In this document: positions 17,460-26,413 of the stretch, one piece after another
Layout of the letters: each line of letters opens with the position of its first letter
Position numbering within the stretch: the first letter of the stretch is position 1
NCBI GenBank assembly: GCA_038116745.1
Contig: JAYODW010000001.1
Span: forward strand, 1 to 64,000
Source: JAYODW01 sp038116745
Lineage (GTDB): Bacteria; Pseudomonadota; Gammaproteobacteria; Ga0077536
Direction: 5' to 3'
Length of the DNA stretch: 64,000 nucleotides
Made by a program: the position numbers and the translations under genes
Notes under the pieces: generated by a model
What the model saw: only the letters and a program-made list of their open reading frames with translations
Database searches by the model: none
What the model was told of the DNA's origin: nothing

Positions 17460-18656
17460 ATGGACGCACGGGCGACGCCACCGGGATACACCGACCTTAT
17501 GCAGCAGGTGAGCGGACTTGAGGCACTGATCACGGAGGAATCCGAGGCAGCTGAGCGGGAGCGACACATGACCGGTCGTCTTTACAAGGCGCTGCTCGAT
17601 TCAGGCCTGTGGCATTTGCTTACCCCGCGGGAGCTTGGCGGTTCAGAGCTGTCCTGGTCTGACGCGCTGACGATTGCAGAACGGGTGGCTTATATCGATG
17701 GCTCTACCGGATGGTGTCTCATGGTCGCAGGGGTGCAGCATGGCAGCTGCGGCTCCTTGATCACCGAGCGGGGTTGCGAAGAAGTCTTTGCGGCCGGCAC
17801 GTCGACCAATATCGCAGGTCAGGGAATTCCCAGGGGAATCGCGCGTAGAACGGATGGGGGCTATCTGATCAGAGGCGGCTGGAGCTATGGCAGCGGGATT
17901 TATCATGCAGACTGGATCCACAGCGGCTGCATCTTGATGGACGGGGAGGCGCCCGTCCTGGATGACTCCGGGCATCCCATCGTACTCATCACCTATGTGC
18001 CGCGCGCGGCGGTTCAGCTTCAGGATAACTGGGACGTGCTGGGGCTGCGGGGAACGGGAAGTTTTGACTACAGCATCGAGGAGGATTATTTCGTCGCTGA
18101 TGATCTGGCCTACGTTTACAGCAAGGATCAGGTGGAGCGCGGCGGGCATCAGTACAGCCTCGGAATCGTTGGATTCACCGCCTGGGGACACACCTCCTTC
18201 GCTATTGGCGTCGGACGACGGGCGCTTGACGAGCTTGCGGCGATAGCGCGTGACAAGGCGGGCCCCTTCGGCCTGCTCGCGGACAGCGCAAGCTTTCAGG
18301 AGAAATATGCCCGTGCCGAGGCCAAGTACCGATCGGTCCGCGCGTTGGTTTACGAGGCCTGGAACGATCTCGATGAAACCCTCGCACGTGGTGAGGATGC
18401 TTCTCTGGAGCAGATAGCGCTGATCAAACTGGCCTTCCGGCATTCCCACGAGGTCATGTCCGAAATCTGTACTTTCGCTTACAACGGATCAGGAGGGGTT
18501 GGGCTGCGGCCCAGTCGCATACAGCGCTGTTTCAGAGATCTGCACGCCGGTCTTCAGCATGTTCTCCTGTCGGATCAGATAGTGCAGGACTGCGGACGCG
18601 TTCTCATGGGGCACGTTCCTGACGGTGCGCGCTGGCGTTTGCTCGGCCTCGAATAA
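17460..18656 (+). CDS. Acyl-CoA dehydrogenase-fold flavin-dependent monooxygenase-type protein
   Basis: The 398-aa product has the acyl-CoA dehydrogenase fold and resembles the HsaA/HpaH-type oxygenase components of two-component flavin monooxygenases: 'LTPRELGGSELSW', 'DGSTGWCLMVAG', 'WDVLGLRGTGSFDY', and a C-terminal 'NGSGGVGLRPSRIQRCFRDL'. Lack of an adjacent flavin reductase leaves the substrate open. The ATG at 17460 follows 'GGGAGTCATTAC'. It is divergent from napG and convergent with the VWA gene. A true dehydrogenase role is the main alternative. Confidence 0.75.
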   Translation: MDARATPPGYTDLMQQVSGLEALITEESEAAERERHMTGRLYKALLDSGLWHLLTPRELGGSELSWSDALTIAERVAYIDGSTGWCLMVAGVQHGSCGSLITERGCEEVFAAGTSTNIAGQGIPRGIARRTDGGYLIRGGWSYGSGIYHADWIHSGCILMDGEAPVLDDSGHPIVLITYVPRAAVQLQDNWDVLGLRGTGSFDYSIEEDYFVADDLAYVYSKDQVERGGHQYSLGIVGFTAWGHTSFAIGVGRRALDELAAIARDKAGPFGLLADSASFQEKYARAEAKYRSVRALVYEAWNDLDETLARGEDASLEQIALIKLAFRHSHEVMSEICTFAYNGSGGVGLRPSRIQRCFRDLHAGLQHVLLSDQIVQDCGRVLMGHVPDGARWRLLGLE

Positions 18657-18694
18657 TCTCAAGCGCTCAGCGCGCGGGCGGCCCTGATCTGATC

Positions 18695-20056
18695 TCAGAC
18701 TGCAGTTCGCGCAATTTCACTGATTACGCGCTCCAGGTGCTGCAGGGTCCGACATGGCTCGACCCTGTCGCAGCACGCGGCTAGTTTGCGCATCTCGGAG
18801 TCACCGGTATTCCACAGCGGGCGCGGTTCCGGATTGAGCCACAGGACGCGCCGGGCGCGCTCATGGATCCGACGCAGTGCACGGTCGCCGGGATCTGCGT
18901 AGTTGGAGCGGGCATCACCCAGAATAAGTACCGTCGTCCGGTGGTCGATATCGCTTATGGTCAGGCGTTCGAGTTCGCCCAGCGCACCGCCGTAGTCGGT
19001 TGAACCCATGCCCCAGTCGTTCAAAGTCGTGGTGACGGCGTCTTCGACCGGCAGCGAGTTGAACAGATCGGTGACCTCTCCGAGGTAATTGGAGAAGGCA
19101 AACGAGCGCACTTTGGGAATAACCTCGCTCACGCTGTAGAGGAAAAGAAGCAGGAAGCGGGCGACCTGTGCCACCGATCCCGAAACGTCGCACACCGCTA
19201 TCACCTTGGGGCGATCGACCCGTACCCGCTTCCACACGGTGTCGAACAGCAGGCCGTCGTACTCGATGTTGCGGCGGATCGTGTGGCGCACGTTGAGACG
19301 TCCCCGCCGCGCCACGCTGCGGCGCCTTGCGTGCAGCGATACGAGCCGTTTGGCCAGCTTGCGCACCAGTTCGTGCATGACTTTGAAATCCCGCAGCTCA
19401 ATCCTGCCCAGGGGAGTTTTCTGCAGAATCTCCTCGCGCAGCTGCTGCCCGGCGTTGGCTGTGTACAGCAACATCTGGCGATCAACGGCCTCGGCGACTC
19501 GCTCAGTAAGGTGATTTTTTGCTTCTTTAAGGCGCAGCGCCCGGGGATCGCTCTCGTTGACGCGAAATAAAGCTATGAGCAGATCGTCGAGGTCCTCGAT
19601 GCCCATGTCTTCGAGCATGCGTCTGATATACATGCCGCGTTGGGTGAACAGGCGGATGTTCTGCAGCTGAACGTTGCGTGCCGCAACGGCCACCATCTGC
19701 TGCAACGTGGCCGTGTCTCCGCTTTCAAGTGAGGCAGCAAGCTCGCTGGGGGGCAACTCGGCCACGGCCGCCGCAGCTTCCGCTGCTGCGGGGTCGTTGT
19801 TCCCTCCATCGGCAGCGGTATCGTGCGTCAGATCTGCCAGTTCACGGCTGCTGAAAAATTGCTCGAAGCAATCGTCGAACAAGCGCTTGTCGTCGACGCT
19901 TTTGGCCAGGACCTGCGAGAGGGAGCGCTTCAGGAGGTCGCGTTGTGCGAACCCGACCAGTTCGATAGCGGCGGCTGCATCCAGTGTCTCGCTGGTGGAA
20001 ACCCGGACGTTGCTTGCCCGCAGCGCTTTGACAAAATTATTCAGCAGTGCTGTCAC
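18695..20056 (-). CDS. VWA-domain protein, CoxE-like
   Basis: The 453-aa protein has a long helical N-terminal region and a C-terminal von Willebrand A domain with the metal-site motif 'DVSGSV'. Such proteins act with MoxR-type AAA ATPases in the maturation or metal loading of target enzymes. In carbon monoxide dehydrogenase clusters the pair is CoxD/CoxE, but no coxL/M/S is present here. The GTG start at 20056 lies just 4 bp after the stop of the upstream MoxR gene, so the pair is an operon. Confidence 0.85.
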   Translation of the reverse strand: MTALLNNFVKALRASNVRVSTSETLDAAAAIELVGFAQRDLLKRSLSQVLAKSVDDKRLFDDCFEQFFSSRELADLTHDTAADGGNNDPAAAEAAAAVAELPPSELAASLESGDTATLQQMVAVAARNVQLQNIRLFTQRGMYIRRMLEDMGIEDLDDLLIALFRVNESDPRALRLKEAKNHLTERVAEAVDRQMLLYTANAGQQLREEILQKTPLGRIELRDFKVMHELVRKLAKRLVSLHARRRSVARRGRLNVRHTIRRNIEYDGLLFDTVWKRVRVDRPKVIAVCDVSGSVAQVARFLLLFLYSVSEVIPKVRSFAFSNYLGEVTDLFNSLPVEDAVTTTLNDWGMGSTDYGGALGELERLTISDIDHRTTVLILGDARSNYADPGDRALRRIHERARRVLWLNPEPRPLWNTGDSEMRKLAACCDRVEPCRTLQHLERVISEIARTAV

Positions 20057-20060
20057 GAGC

Positions 20061-21005
20061 TCAAAGCTTGTTTGCCGCCCGTAACAGCGTCGGGATCTCG
20101 GTGTCGATGTTTTCGATGTCTTCCTGAAATTTCAGCAGCACATTGAGGGTGCTGCGCACCAGCGCACTGTCGAGTTCGCGTGCGTTCAACAGTACCAGCG
20201 TGCGCGCCCAGTCGATGGTCTCGCTGACAGCAGGAACCTTCTTCAGATCAAGCTCACGCATGGCCTGCACAAAGGCCACCAGTTTGGCGCGCAGGCTCTG
20301 TTCCAGAGCGGGCACCCGTGACTCGATGATGCGTTGCTCGAGCCGGCTGTCCGGGAAAGGAATGTACAGATGGAGGCAGCGCCGCTTGAGGGCGTCGCCA
20401 ATCTCCCGGGTGTTGTTGGAGGTAAGGAAGACGACCGGGGGATGTTTGGCCCGGATGGTCCCCAGCTCAGGAATCGAAATCTGATAGTCGGCGAGGAGCT
20501 CGAGTAAAAACGCCTCAAACTCCTGGTCCGACTTATCTATTTCATCGATCAGAAGCACTGCTCCCTGCTCAGCCCATAGCGCTTTCAGCAATGGCCGAGG
20601 TTCGAGAAATTCCTCGCTGAAAAAGGTGTCGTCGAATTCGTGCAGCCGCGCCATGGACTCTTTGAGCCCCTCGGCCCCGGCCATGAGGTCCCCAAGTTTC
20701 TCTTTGAGCACCTGCGTGTAAAGCAGCTGTTTGCCGTATTTCCATTCGTACAGCGCACGCGCTTCGTCGAGCCCCTCGTAGCACTGCAAGCGGATCAGCG
20801 GTTTGCCCAGCTGGCGGGCGGTGGCGTTCGCCAGTTCGGTTTTACCGACCCCCGGGGGGCCTTCTACCAGCACAGGCTTGGCCAGTGCTTCAGCAAGATA
20901 GACCACGGTGGCGATGGCGTCGCTTGCGATGTAGCCCGTGGCGGCGAGATCGCTCTGAATGGCGGCAATCGCCGTCTGTGCATCGGATTGGTTCAAAACA
21001 CTCAC
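20061..21005 (-). CDS. MoxR family AAA+ ATPase
   Basis: AAA+ chaperone-like ATPase of about 314 aa. It has Walker A 'GPPGVGKTEL' and Walker B 'VLLIDEIDKSD', and the sensor region 'FLTSNNTREIGDAL'. I choose the GTG at 21005 because it is preceded by 'AAGGAACATA' and gives the family's usual N-terminus; the frame stays open to 21188 but that part would overlap the leader of the divergent HAD gene and has no conserved sequence. It is coupled to the downstream VWA partner. Confidence 0.9.
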   Translation of the reverse strand: MSVLNQSDAQTAIAAIQSDLAATGYIASDAIATVVYLAEALAKPVLVEGPPGVGKTELANATARQLGKPLIRLQCYEGLDEARALYEWKYGKQLLYTQVLKEKLGDLMAGAEGLKESMARLHEFDDTFFSEEFLEPRPLLKALWAEQGAVLLIDEIDKSDQEFEAFLLELLADYQISIPELGTIRAKHPPVVFLTSNNTREIGDALKRRCLHLYIPFPDSRLEQRIIESRVPALEQSLRAKLVAFVQAMRELDLKKVPAVSETIDWARTLVLLNARELDSALVRSTLNVLLKFQEDIENIDTEIPTLLRAANKL

Positions 21006-21220
21006 ACTATGTTCCTTGCGCGTTCGGCCGGCCACTGGGCGCTGTCGAGTGCCGATGATCGGCAGTGTTTCGCGCTCAGGGCCGTGGAGGTGGGGCGACA
21101 TCATAACCGCACATTCATAAGGTCGGTCTGTCTGCTGGGGACTGCATGCGGCCGACTCAGGCGGATGTTCAGGAGGTCCGTGCGACAATAACTTCGTGGT
21201 CTTTTCTGCCGGGGAGCAAC

Positions 21221-21862
21221 ATGACGTTTAAAGCTGTGCTGTGGGATTTCGGGGGGGTGCTGACGTCTTCGCCTTTTGTTGCTTTCAACCGCTATGAGTC
21301 TGAACAGGGGTTGCCGCAGGACTTTATCCGCAGCGTGAATGCACGTAACCATGAGGACAACGCCTGGGCGCGTTTCGAGTCCAGCCGGATAGATGTTGAT
21401 GAGTTCGATCGCCAGTTTCTCGCCGAAACTACTGCCGCGGGATATCCGGTCCGCGGGCATGACGTGATCCCGCTGCTCGGCGGTGATGTCCGGCCACGCA
21501 TGGTCTCCGTGCTGCGACGCTGCAGGCAGGATCTGAAAAACGTCTGCCTGACCAATAACGCGCGCACCGGTCAGGGAGCTGGGATGTCGAGCTCGCAGCG
21601 CCAGGCGCAAGCCGTCGCCGAGGTGATGGCTCTGTTTGATGAGGTAATCGAGTCGAGTAAAGAGGGGATCCGCAAACCGGACCCTGCGATTTACCAACTG
21701 GCCTGTGCGCGTTTGAACGAAGCGCCAGAGCGCGTCGTTTATCTCGATGATCTCGGGATAAATCTCAAGCCGGCCCGTGCTATGGGGATGACGACCATCA
21801 AAGTCGTGTCAGAAGAGCAGGCGATTGCGGATCTGGGCGCTGCTGTCGGGATCAGTTTCTGA
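21221..21862 (+). CDS. HAD-family hydrolase
   Basis: A 213-aa HAD superfamily protein. Motif I reads 'LWDFGGVLTS', motif II 'LTNNART', motif III is 'KPDPAIYQLA' and motif IV 'VVYLDDLGINL'. The second Asp of DxD is Gly, as in the epoxide-hydrolase N-terminal/haloacid-like subgroup, so phosphatase activity is not assured. The ATG at 21221 follows 'GGGGAGCAAC'; the upstream in-frame ATG at 21146 gives an unconserved extension. Confidence 0.82.
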   Translation: MTFKAVLWDFGGVLTSSPFVAFNRYESEQGLPQDFIRSVNARNHEDNAWARFESSRIDVDEFDRQFLAETTAAGYPVRGHDVIPLLGGDVRPRMVSVLRRCRQDLKNVCLTNNARTGQGAGMSSSQRQAQAVAEVMALFDEVIESSKEGIRKPDPAIYQLACARLNEAPERVVYLDDLGINLKPARAMGMTTIKVVSEEQAIADLGAAVGISF

Positions 21863-21975
21863 ACATGCCACAGGGAACTATCTGCGATAAGCAACACGGC
21901 TTGCGTATATGACGGTTACGACTTCGGATAGGGAATGTTGAAAGAACTTTTAGGGCGGTTTTCGACGAGCGCGTA

Positions 21976-24615
21976 ATGGCCACTTCTGACCAAAAGATGC
22001 TCGACAGCGCCTGTCCGCTTCGATTGGATGAGCGCACCCTGGGCGTCCTTCCGACGCCGATAGCGGTGATCGACTCGGAACTACGCCTGCGGTTCGCGAA
22101 CCCTGCGTTCTGTGCAGACTGGGGCGCAGTACAGGCGGACTTGCGAGGGCGATGCCTGCAGGAGGTTTTCCCCACGGAGTTGGCGCAGGCTGTAACCAAT
22201 CTTGTCGAGAAGGCGCTCAAGGGTGCGTCCGCCGAGGCGTTCTGTGTCGAGCCAAAAACGAGCCGGCGCGCGCGGTTCCGCAGCGCGCCCGCGGAGCGGG
22301 CTGCTGTTGTGACGGTTGAGCTCCTGACCGATCTAGAAAAGCTCAGCGCTCTCTTTCCCGGGTTCTCGCGGCTGCGCACGGTAGTCGACAATCTGCCGGT
22401 GTTCATTGCCTACTATGGTGCCGACCTGCGCTATCACTACGTAAACGCGAGCTACTCGCATTTCTTTGAGCGCTCTCTGGAGTGGTTCACCGGCCGTGAG
22501 GTCGAAGAGGTCGTTGGGACAGAAACTTTCGCGCTAATTGAACCGCACATCAGGGCAGCCCTGGGCGGTCAGAACGTCGCTTTTGAGTTTCAGCGACAAC
22601 CGCCAGGTGGGTCACATGGGGTCTATCGAGCGCGGTACGTACCCGATGTGCGAGATGACGGCTCAGTGGCGGGCCTGTTTTCGCTGATTGAAGACGTCAC
22701 CGCGCGGCATCATGCGGAGCGCTCCGCTGCCCTCGAGCAGCGCGAGAAACTGGCGCTTGCTGACAGCCTTGGCGCTATGGTTGCCAGCTACGACCTGCGG
22801 GGGCGGCTCTCTTATGTGAATCGGGCGTGTGCAGAGATTGTCGGGCGCCCGGCCCGGGACCTCGTGGGACTGACCGCGAGCGAGGCGTTTTCAGAGGACA
22901 TTGCAACCTTGTTGAAACCTCTGCTCGAGCAGGTGTTGCGTGGCGAAAAAGTAGCACCGGAGGGAAGTTTTGCGGTGCGTTTTGCCGAGAATGCACCGGT
23001 TAGGCACTACGAGCTTTCTTTCACGCCGCTTTTCGAGGGTGATGAGCTGCGCGGCGCCGTAGGTTTCGCGCACGATGTGACCGACCGCGTATTGCGCGAG
23101 AAAGCGCTGGCGACGGCCAACGCTCGCCTGTCTGCGGCGCAGTCCGCTGGACGTCTCGGTTTATGGGAGCTGGATGTCGAGAGCGGTTCGTTCTACTGGT
23201 CGAAGCCGATGAGAGAGATTTTCGAGCTCGAGCCGGATCTTGCTGTCACCCTGAAGAATTTCTTTGATTTCACTCACCCGGAGGATGTCGATGCGGTCCG
23301 CTCGGCGGCTGAGCGCAGCCTCCAGAGCGGTGAGACGGTGGATATTGAGCACAGGGTAATCTCCCGCTCAGGGCGCGTGCGCTTCGTCCATTCTCAAGGC
23401 ACAGTCGAGTTACTGGAAAACGGTCAACCAGCGCGGGTTGTCGGCCTCACCCGCGATATCACCGAGCAGAGACTGACCCAGCAATCGCTCGCCGCAAACG
23501 AGGCTATGCTGCGCCAGATTACGGAGCACACGCGTGATGTTTTCTGGCTGATGGACGCAGAAAGCGGAGAGCTGATGTATCTCAGCAGCAGCTATGAGCG
23601 CTTGTGGGGACGCCAGCCCAGTGACGACTTCGGGGCGATTCCCTGGCTGGAACATGTGCATGCCGACGATCGCCGTCAGGTTCTGTCGCACTATGCCGAT
23701 ATGCGTCGTGACGGCCATTTCAGCGCGGAGTACCGGATCCTGCTGCCGGACAACGAGGTGCGCTGGGTCTTTGCCAGAGCCGTGCCTATCCGCGACGAGG
23801 GCGCCGATTTTCGCAGCATCGCCGGTTTCGTGGAGGACATCACAGAAAGCAAGCGCATGGCCGATCTGCAGCGCCTCAAAGATGAGGCAGAGCATGCCAG
23901 TAAGGCCAAGACCGAGTTCCATTCCAACATCGGCCATGAATTGCGGACGCCTCTCAATACCATCTTCGGGTTCGCCCAGCTGATGCTGCGGGATACAGCG
24001 CACCAGCTTGCAGAACCGCAGCGTCATCACGTCTCGGAGATTCTGCAGGCAACCCGACACCTTCTTTCTGTGGTCGAAGAAATGCTGGATCTGAGCCGCA
24101 TCGAGCTCGGCCATTTACGCGTTCACTTTGAAACGCTGGCGGTCGAGGAGCTGATGTCTGAAGCCATCAGTATGGTCAAGGCGTTTGCGCAAACACGCAA
24201 TGTCGTGCTCGAGGCCACTTTGCCTCCAGTCCAGCGCCTGCTCGTGCGTGCCGACCGCACGCGGGTACGGCAGGTGCTGTTGAACTTGTTGACTAACGCC
24301 ATCAAGTACAACTCGGCAGGAGGTGCCGTTCGCATTCTTTACGAGCTGGAAGCAGACATGGTCTGTATCGGCATCGAGGATGAAGGCGCCGGACTCAGCG
24401 ATGCTGAGCTGGGAACGCTTTTCCGGCCTTTTCAGCGACTGGAATCGGGGCCAGATGCGCCTGAGGGCACAGGACTCGGGCTCGCTCTCAGCCAGCAGAT
24501 CGCGGGCGCGATGGGCGGTGCTATCGATGTCGACAGCACACCGGGTTCCGGCTCTGTGTTCTGGCTGACGCTGCCGCGCGCGTTTCCGATGAGCTATCTG
24601 ACGGTGGACGCGTGA
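21976..24615 (+). CDS. Multi-PAS sensor histidine kinase
   Basis: An 879-aa hybrid of several PAS sensor domains (roughly 15-110, 130-240, 255-370, 375-500 and 510-635) and a C-terminal kinase. The H-box is 'NIGHELRTPLN' with phospho-accepting His654. The N-box is 'NLLTNAIKY', and ATP-lid motifs are 'DEGAGL' and 'GTGLGLALS'. I see no transmembrane helix, so it is likely a cytoplasmic sensor. Its stop overlaps the start of the response regulator gene by 4 bp, so the two form one signalling unit. The signal is unknown. Confidence 0.92.
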   Translation: MATSDQKMLDSACPLRLDERTLGVLPTPIAVIDSELRLRFANPAFCADWGAVQADLRGRCLQEVFPTELAQAVTNLVEKALKGASAEAFCVEPKTSRRARFRSAPAERAAVVTVELLTDLEKLSALFPGFSRLRTVVDNLPVFIAYYGADLRYHYVNASYSHFFERSLEWFTGREVEEVVGTETFALIEPHIRAALGGQNVAFEFQRQPPGGSHGVYRARYVPDVRDDGSVAGLFSLIEDVTARHHAERSAALEQREKLALADSLGAMVASYDLRGRLSYVNRACAEIVGRPARDLVGLTASEAFSEDIATLLKPLLEQVLRGEKVAPEGSFAVRFAENAPVRHYELSFTPLFEGDELRGAVGFAHDVTDRVLREKALATANARLSAAQSAGRLGLWELDVESGSFYWSKPMREIFELEPDLAVTLKNFFDFTHPEDVDAVRSAAERSLQSGETVDIEHRVISRSGRVRFVHSQGTVELLENGQPARVVGLTRDITEQRLTQQSLAANEAMLRQITEHTRDVFWLMDAESGELMYLSSSYERLWGRQPSDDFGAIPWLEHVHADDRRQVLSHYADMRRDGHFSAEYRILLPDNEVRWVFARAVPIRDEGADFRSIAGFVEDITESKRMADLQRLKDEAEHASKAKTEFHSNIGHELRTPLNTIFGFAQLMLRDTAHQLAEPQRHHVSEILQATRHLLSVVEEMLDLSRIELGHLRVHFETLAVEELMSEAISMVKAFAQTRNVVLEATLPPVQRLLVRADRTRVRQVLLNLLTNAIKYNSAGGAVRILYELEADMVCIGIEDEGAGLSDAELGTLFRPFQRLESGPDAPEGTGLGLALSQQIAGAMGGAIDVDSTPGSGSVFWLTLPRAFPMSYLTVDA

Positions 24616-25262
24616 GCGCGTCGGATCCGAAGCTTGCTTCCCTGCTGGTGGTGGAAGATGACACCGCGTTGCTGCGTATGCTGACCCAGGCGCTGCGGGT
24701 GGCCGGGCATGATGTTGAGCCCGTGACGAGCGTTGCCGAGGCCAATGCCGCAACCGCCCGCGGTCAGTTTGAGCTGGCGCTGATCGATATACGTTTGCCC
24801 GACGGAGACGGGGTCGAGCTGGGCGAGGCGCTGTTGCAGACCCACGGCTTGCAGTGTCTACATCTGACCGGCCAGGCTGAACGAGAGGATTACGAGCGCG
24901 CGGCGCAGAGTGGCGCGCTGGGGTATCTGATTAAACCGGTCAGCGTGGAGCAGCTGATTGCAGCGGTAGAAATGGCGCTGTCGCGTTCTGTAGAGCTGAG
25001 CCGGCTTAACCGTTCCGTCGACCAGCTGTCGACTGCGTTCGAGGAGCGTAAGTCCATCAGCATCGCGGTTGGCATTATCATGGAGCGGTTCGGGCTGGCA
25101 GAGACCGAGGCCTTCGAGGTGCTGCGTCATTTCGCTCGCAGCCGCCAGCAGCGGCTCGAAACTGCCGCTGATCGCCTGGTAGCCCGCGAGGGCGGACTTG
25201 AGCTGCTCGCCAGCCTGCAGCGCTATCTCTCCCGGGTAGATGGAACCGGCCAGCGCCGGTAA
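24612..25262 (+). CDS. Response regulator with ANTAR RNA-binding output domain
   Basis: The 216-aa protein has a receiver domain with acidic residues Asp16/Asp17, phospho-acceptor Asp59 ('LIDIRLPDGDG'), Thr86 and Lys108. This is followed by an ANTAR domain (about 146-198: 'SIAVGIIMERFGL', 'AFEVLRHFAR'). ANTAR proteins act as antiterminators by binding paired hexaloop RNA hairpins. The GTG start overlaps the kinase stop. I did not find a convincing hairpin pair in the flanking spacers, so the RNA target is probably elsewhere. Confidence 0.9.
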   Translation: MSASDPKLASLLVVEDDTALLRMLTQALRVAGHDVEPVTSVAEANAATARGQFELALIDIRLPDGDGVELGEALLQTHGLQCLHLTGQAEREDYERAAQSGALGYLIKPVSVEQLIAAVEMALSRSVELSRLNRSVDQLSTAFEERKSISIAVGIIMERFGLAETEAFEVLRHFARSRQQRLETAADRLVAREGGLELLASLQRYLSRVDGTGQRR

Positions 25263-25315
25263 CGGCAGTCCCGCGAACGGGCCGCACACGCGTTTTGTTG
25301 AATTTTGGAAGAGAC

Positions 25316-26386
25316 ATGATGTTGATTTTTCGTCAGTTGTTTGATGTCGAGTCCTCCACGTACACCTACCTCCTGGGTGATTCCGGCAAGGCAATATTGA
25401 TCGATCCGGTGTTTGAGCAGATCGAACGGGATCTGGCGCTTCTCGGAGAGCTGGGCCTTACGCTTGAGACTGTGCTGGATACGCACTGTCACGCCGATCA
25501 TGTGACCGGCGCCTGGCTCCTGCAGCAACGGACCGGTGCGCAGATCGGGATATCCGCGCATGCCGGTGTCGAGGGTGCTGACCTGCTGCTTAAGCAGGGC
25601 GACACTGTGCCCTTCGGGCGCCGGTATCTGAGCGTGCGCGAAACGCCCGGACATACCGACGGCTGTGCCACCTACGTGCTGGACGATGAGTCCAAAGCGT
25701 TTACCGGTGACGCACTCCTGATCAGGAGCTGCGGCCGCACCGATTTCCAGCAGGGCGACCCGCGACGTCTGTTCAGCTCGGTACACCAGCAGGTTTTTTC
25801 GCTGCCGGAGGATACTGAGCTGTACCCGGGGCACGACTACAGCGGGCGCATGGTCACCAGCGTTGGCGAAGAACGTCGGCACAATCCCAGGTTGGGTGGC
25901 GAGATCAGCGAGAATGATTTTGCCGGTTACATGACCAACCTCGGACTCGCTCATCCTAAGAAAATCGATATTGCGCTACCGGCCAATCTGCGCTGTGGCC
26001 GACCGGCGAACGATATGGCGCCGGCGAGCGCACCAGAATGGGCACCGTTGAAATTCACGTTCGGCGGGGTGTGGGAAATTGATCCCTCTGCGCTCGAAGA
26101 GATTGGCACTCGGGTGCAGATCCTGGACGTGCGTGAAGCCGAAGAGTTCAACGGACCGCTCGGGCACATAGAGGGCGCCCGGTTAATTCCCCTCGGCGAG
26201 CTCGCCGAGCGCACGGGAGAGCTGGATCAGGCGCGCCCCGTGGTGACCGTATGTCGCTCCGGCGGCCGCTCTGCGCAGGCGACAGTCATTCTGCGGCGAG
26301 CCGGGCTGACCGATCTTGCGAATCTTGCTGGGGGCATGCTGCGCTGGCGCGGGCACGGCTTTCCTGTGGTCGGCGCGTCAACCTGA
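25316..26386 (+). CDS. Persulfide dioxygenase (ETHE1-like) fused to rhodanese
   Basis: Oxidises glutathione persulfide to sulfite; the rhodanese part can transfer sulfane sulfur. The 356-aa product has an N-terminal metallo-beta-lactamase fold with 'DTHCHADH' (His57, His59, Asp61, His62) and 'ETPGHTDGC', and a C-terminal rhodanese domain with catalytic Cys313 in 'VCRSGGRSAQ'. The ATG at 25316 has 'GGAAGAGAC' before it. It is 53 bp after the ANTAR regulator. It is likely another sulfur-handling enzyme in this window, not linked to an operon with sox or shdr. Confidence 0.9.
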   Translation: MMLIFRQLFDVESSTYTYLLGDSGKAILIDPVFEQIERDLALLGELGLTLETVLDTHCHADHVTGAWLLQQRTGAQIGISAHAGVEGADLLLKQGDTVPFGRRYLSVRETPGHTDGCATYVLDDESKAFTGDALLIRSCGRTDFQQGDPRRLFSSVHQQVFSLPEDTELYPGHDYSGRMVTSVGEERRHNPRLGGEISENDFAGYMTNLGLAHPKKIDIALPANLRCGRPANDMAPASAPEWAPLKFTFGGVWEIDPSALEEIGTRVQILDVREAEEFNGPLGHIEGARLIPLGELAERTGELDQARPVVTVCRSGGRSAQATVILRRAGLTDLANLAGGMLRWRGHGFPVVGAST

Positions 26387-26413
26387 CCAGAAAACGAAGT
26401 TAGGGCTGTACAG

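Noticed and set aside
18695..21005. A carbon monoxide dehydrogenase locus
   Set aside because: Only MoxR and VWA homologues occur; no coxL, coxM or coxS.
25263..25315. Possible ANTAR-type hairpin after the response regulator (CCC-GCGAAC-GGG)
   Set aside because: The stem is only three to four pairs and there is no second hexaloop hairpin, so it is not a credible ANTAR target.
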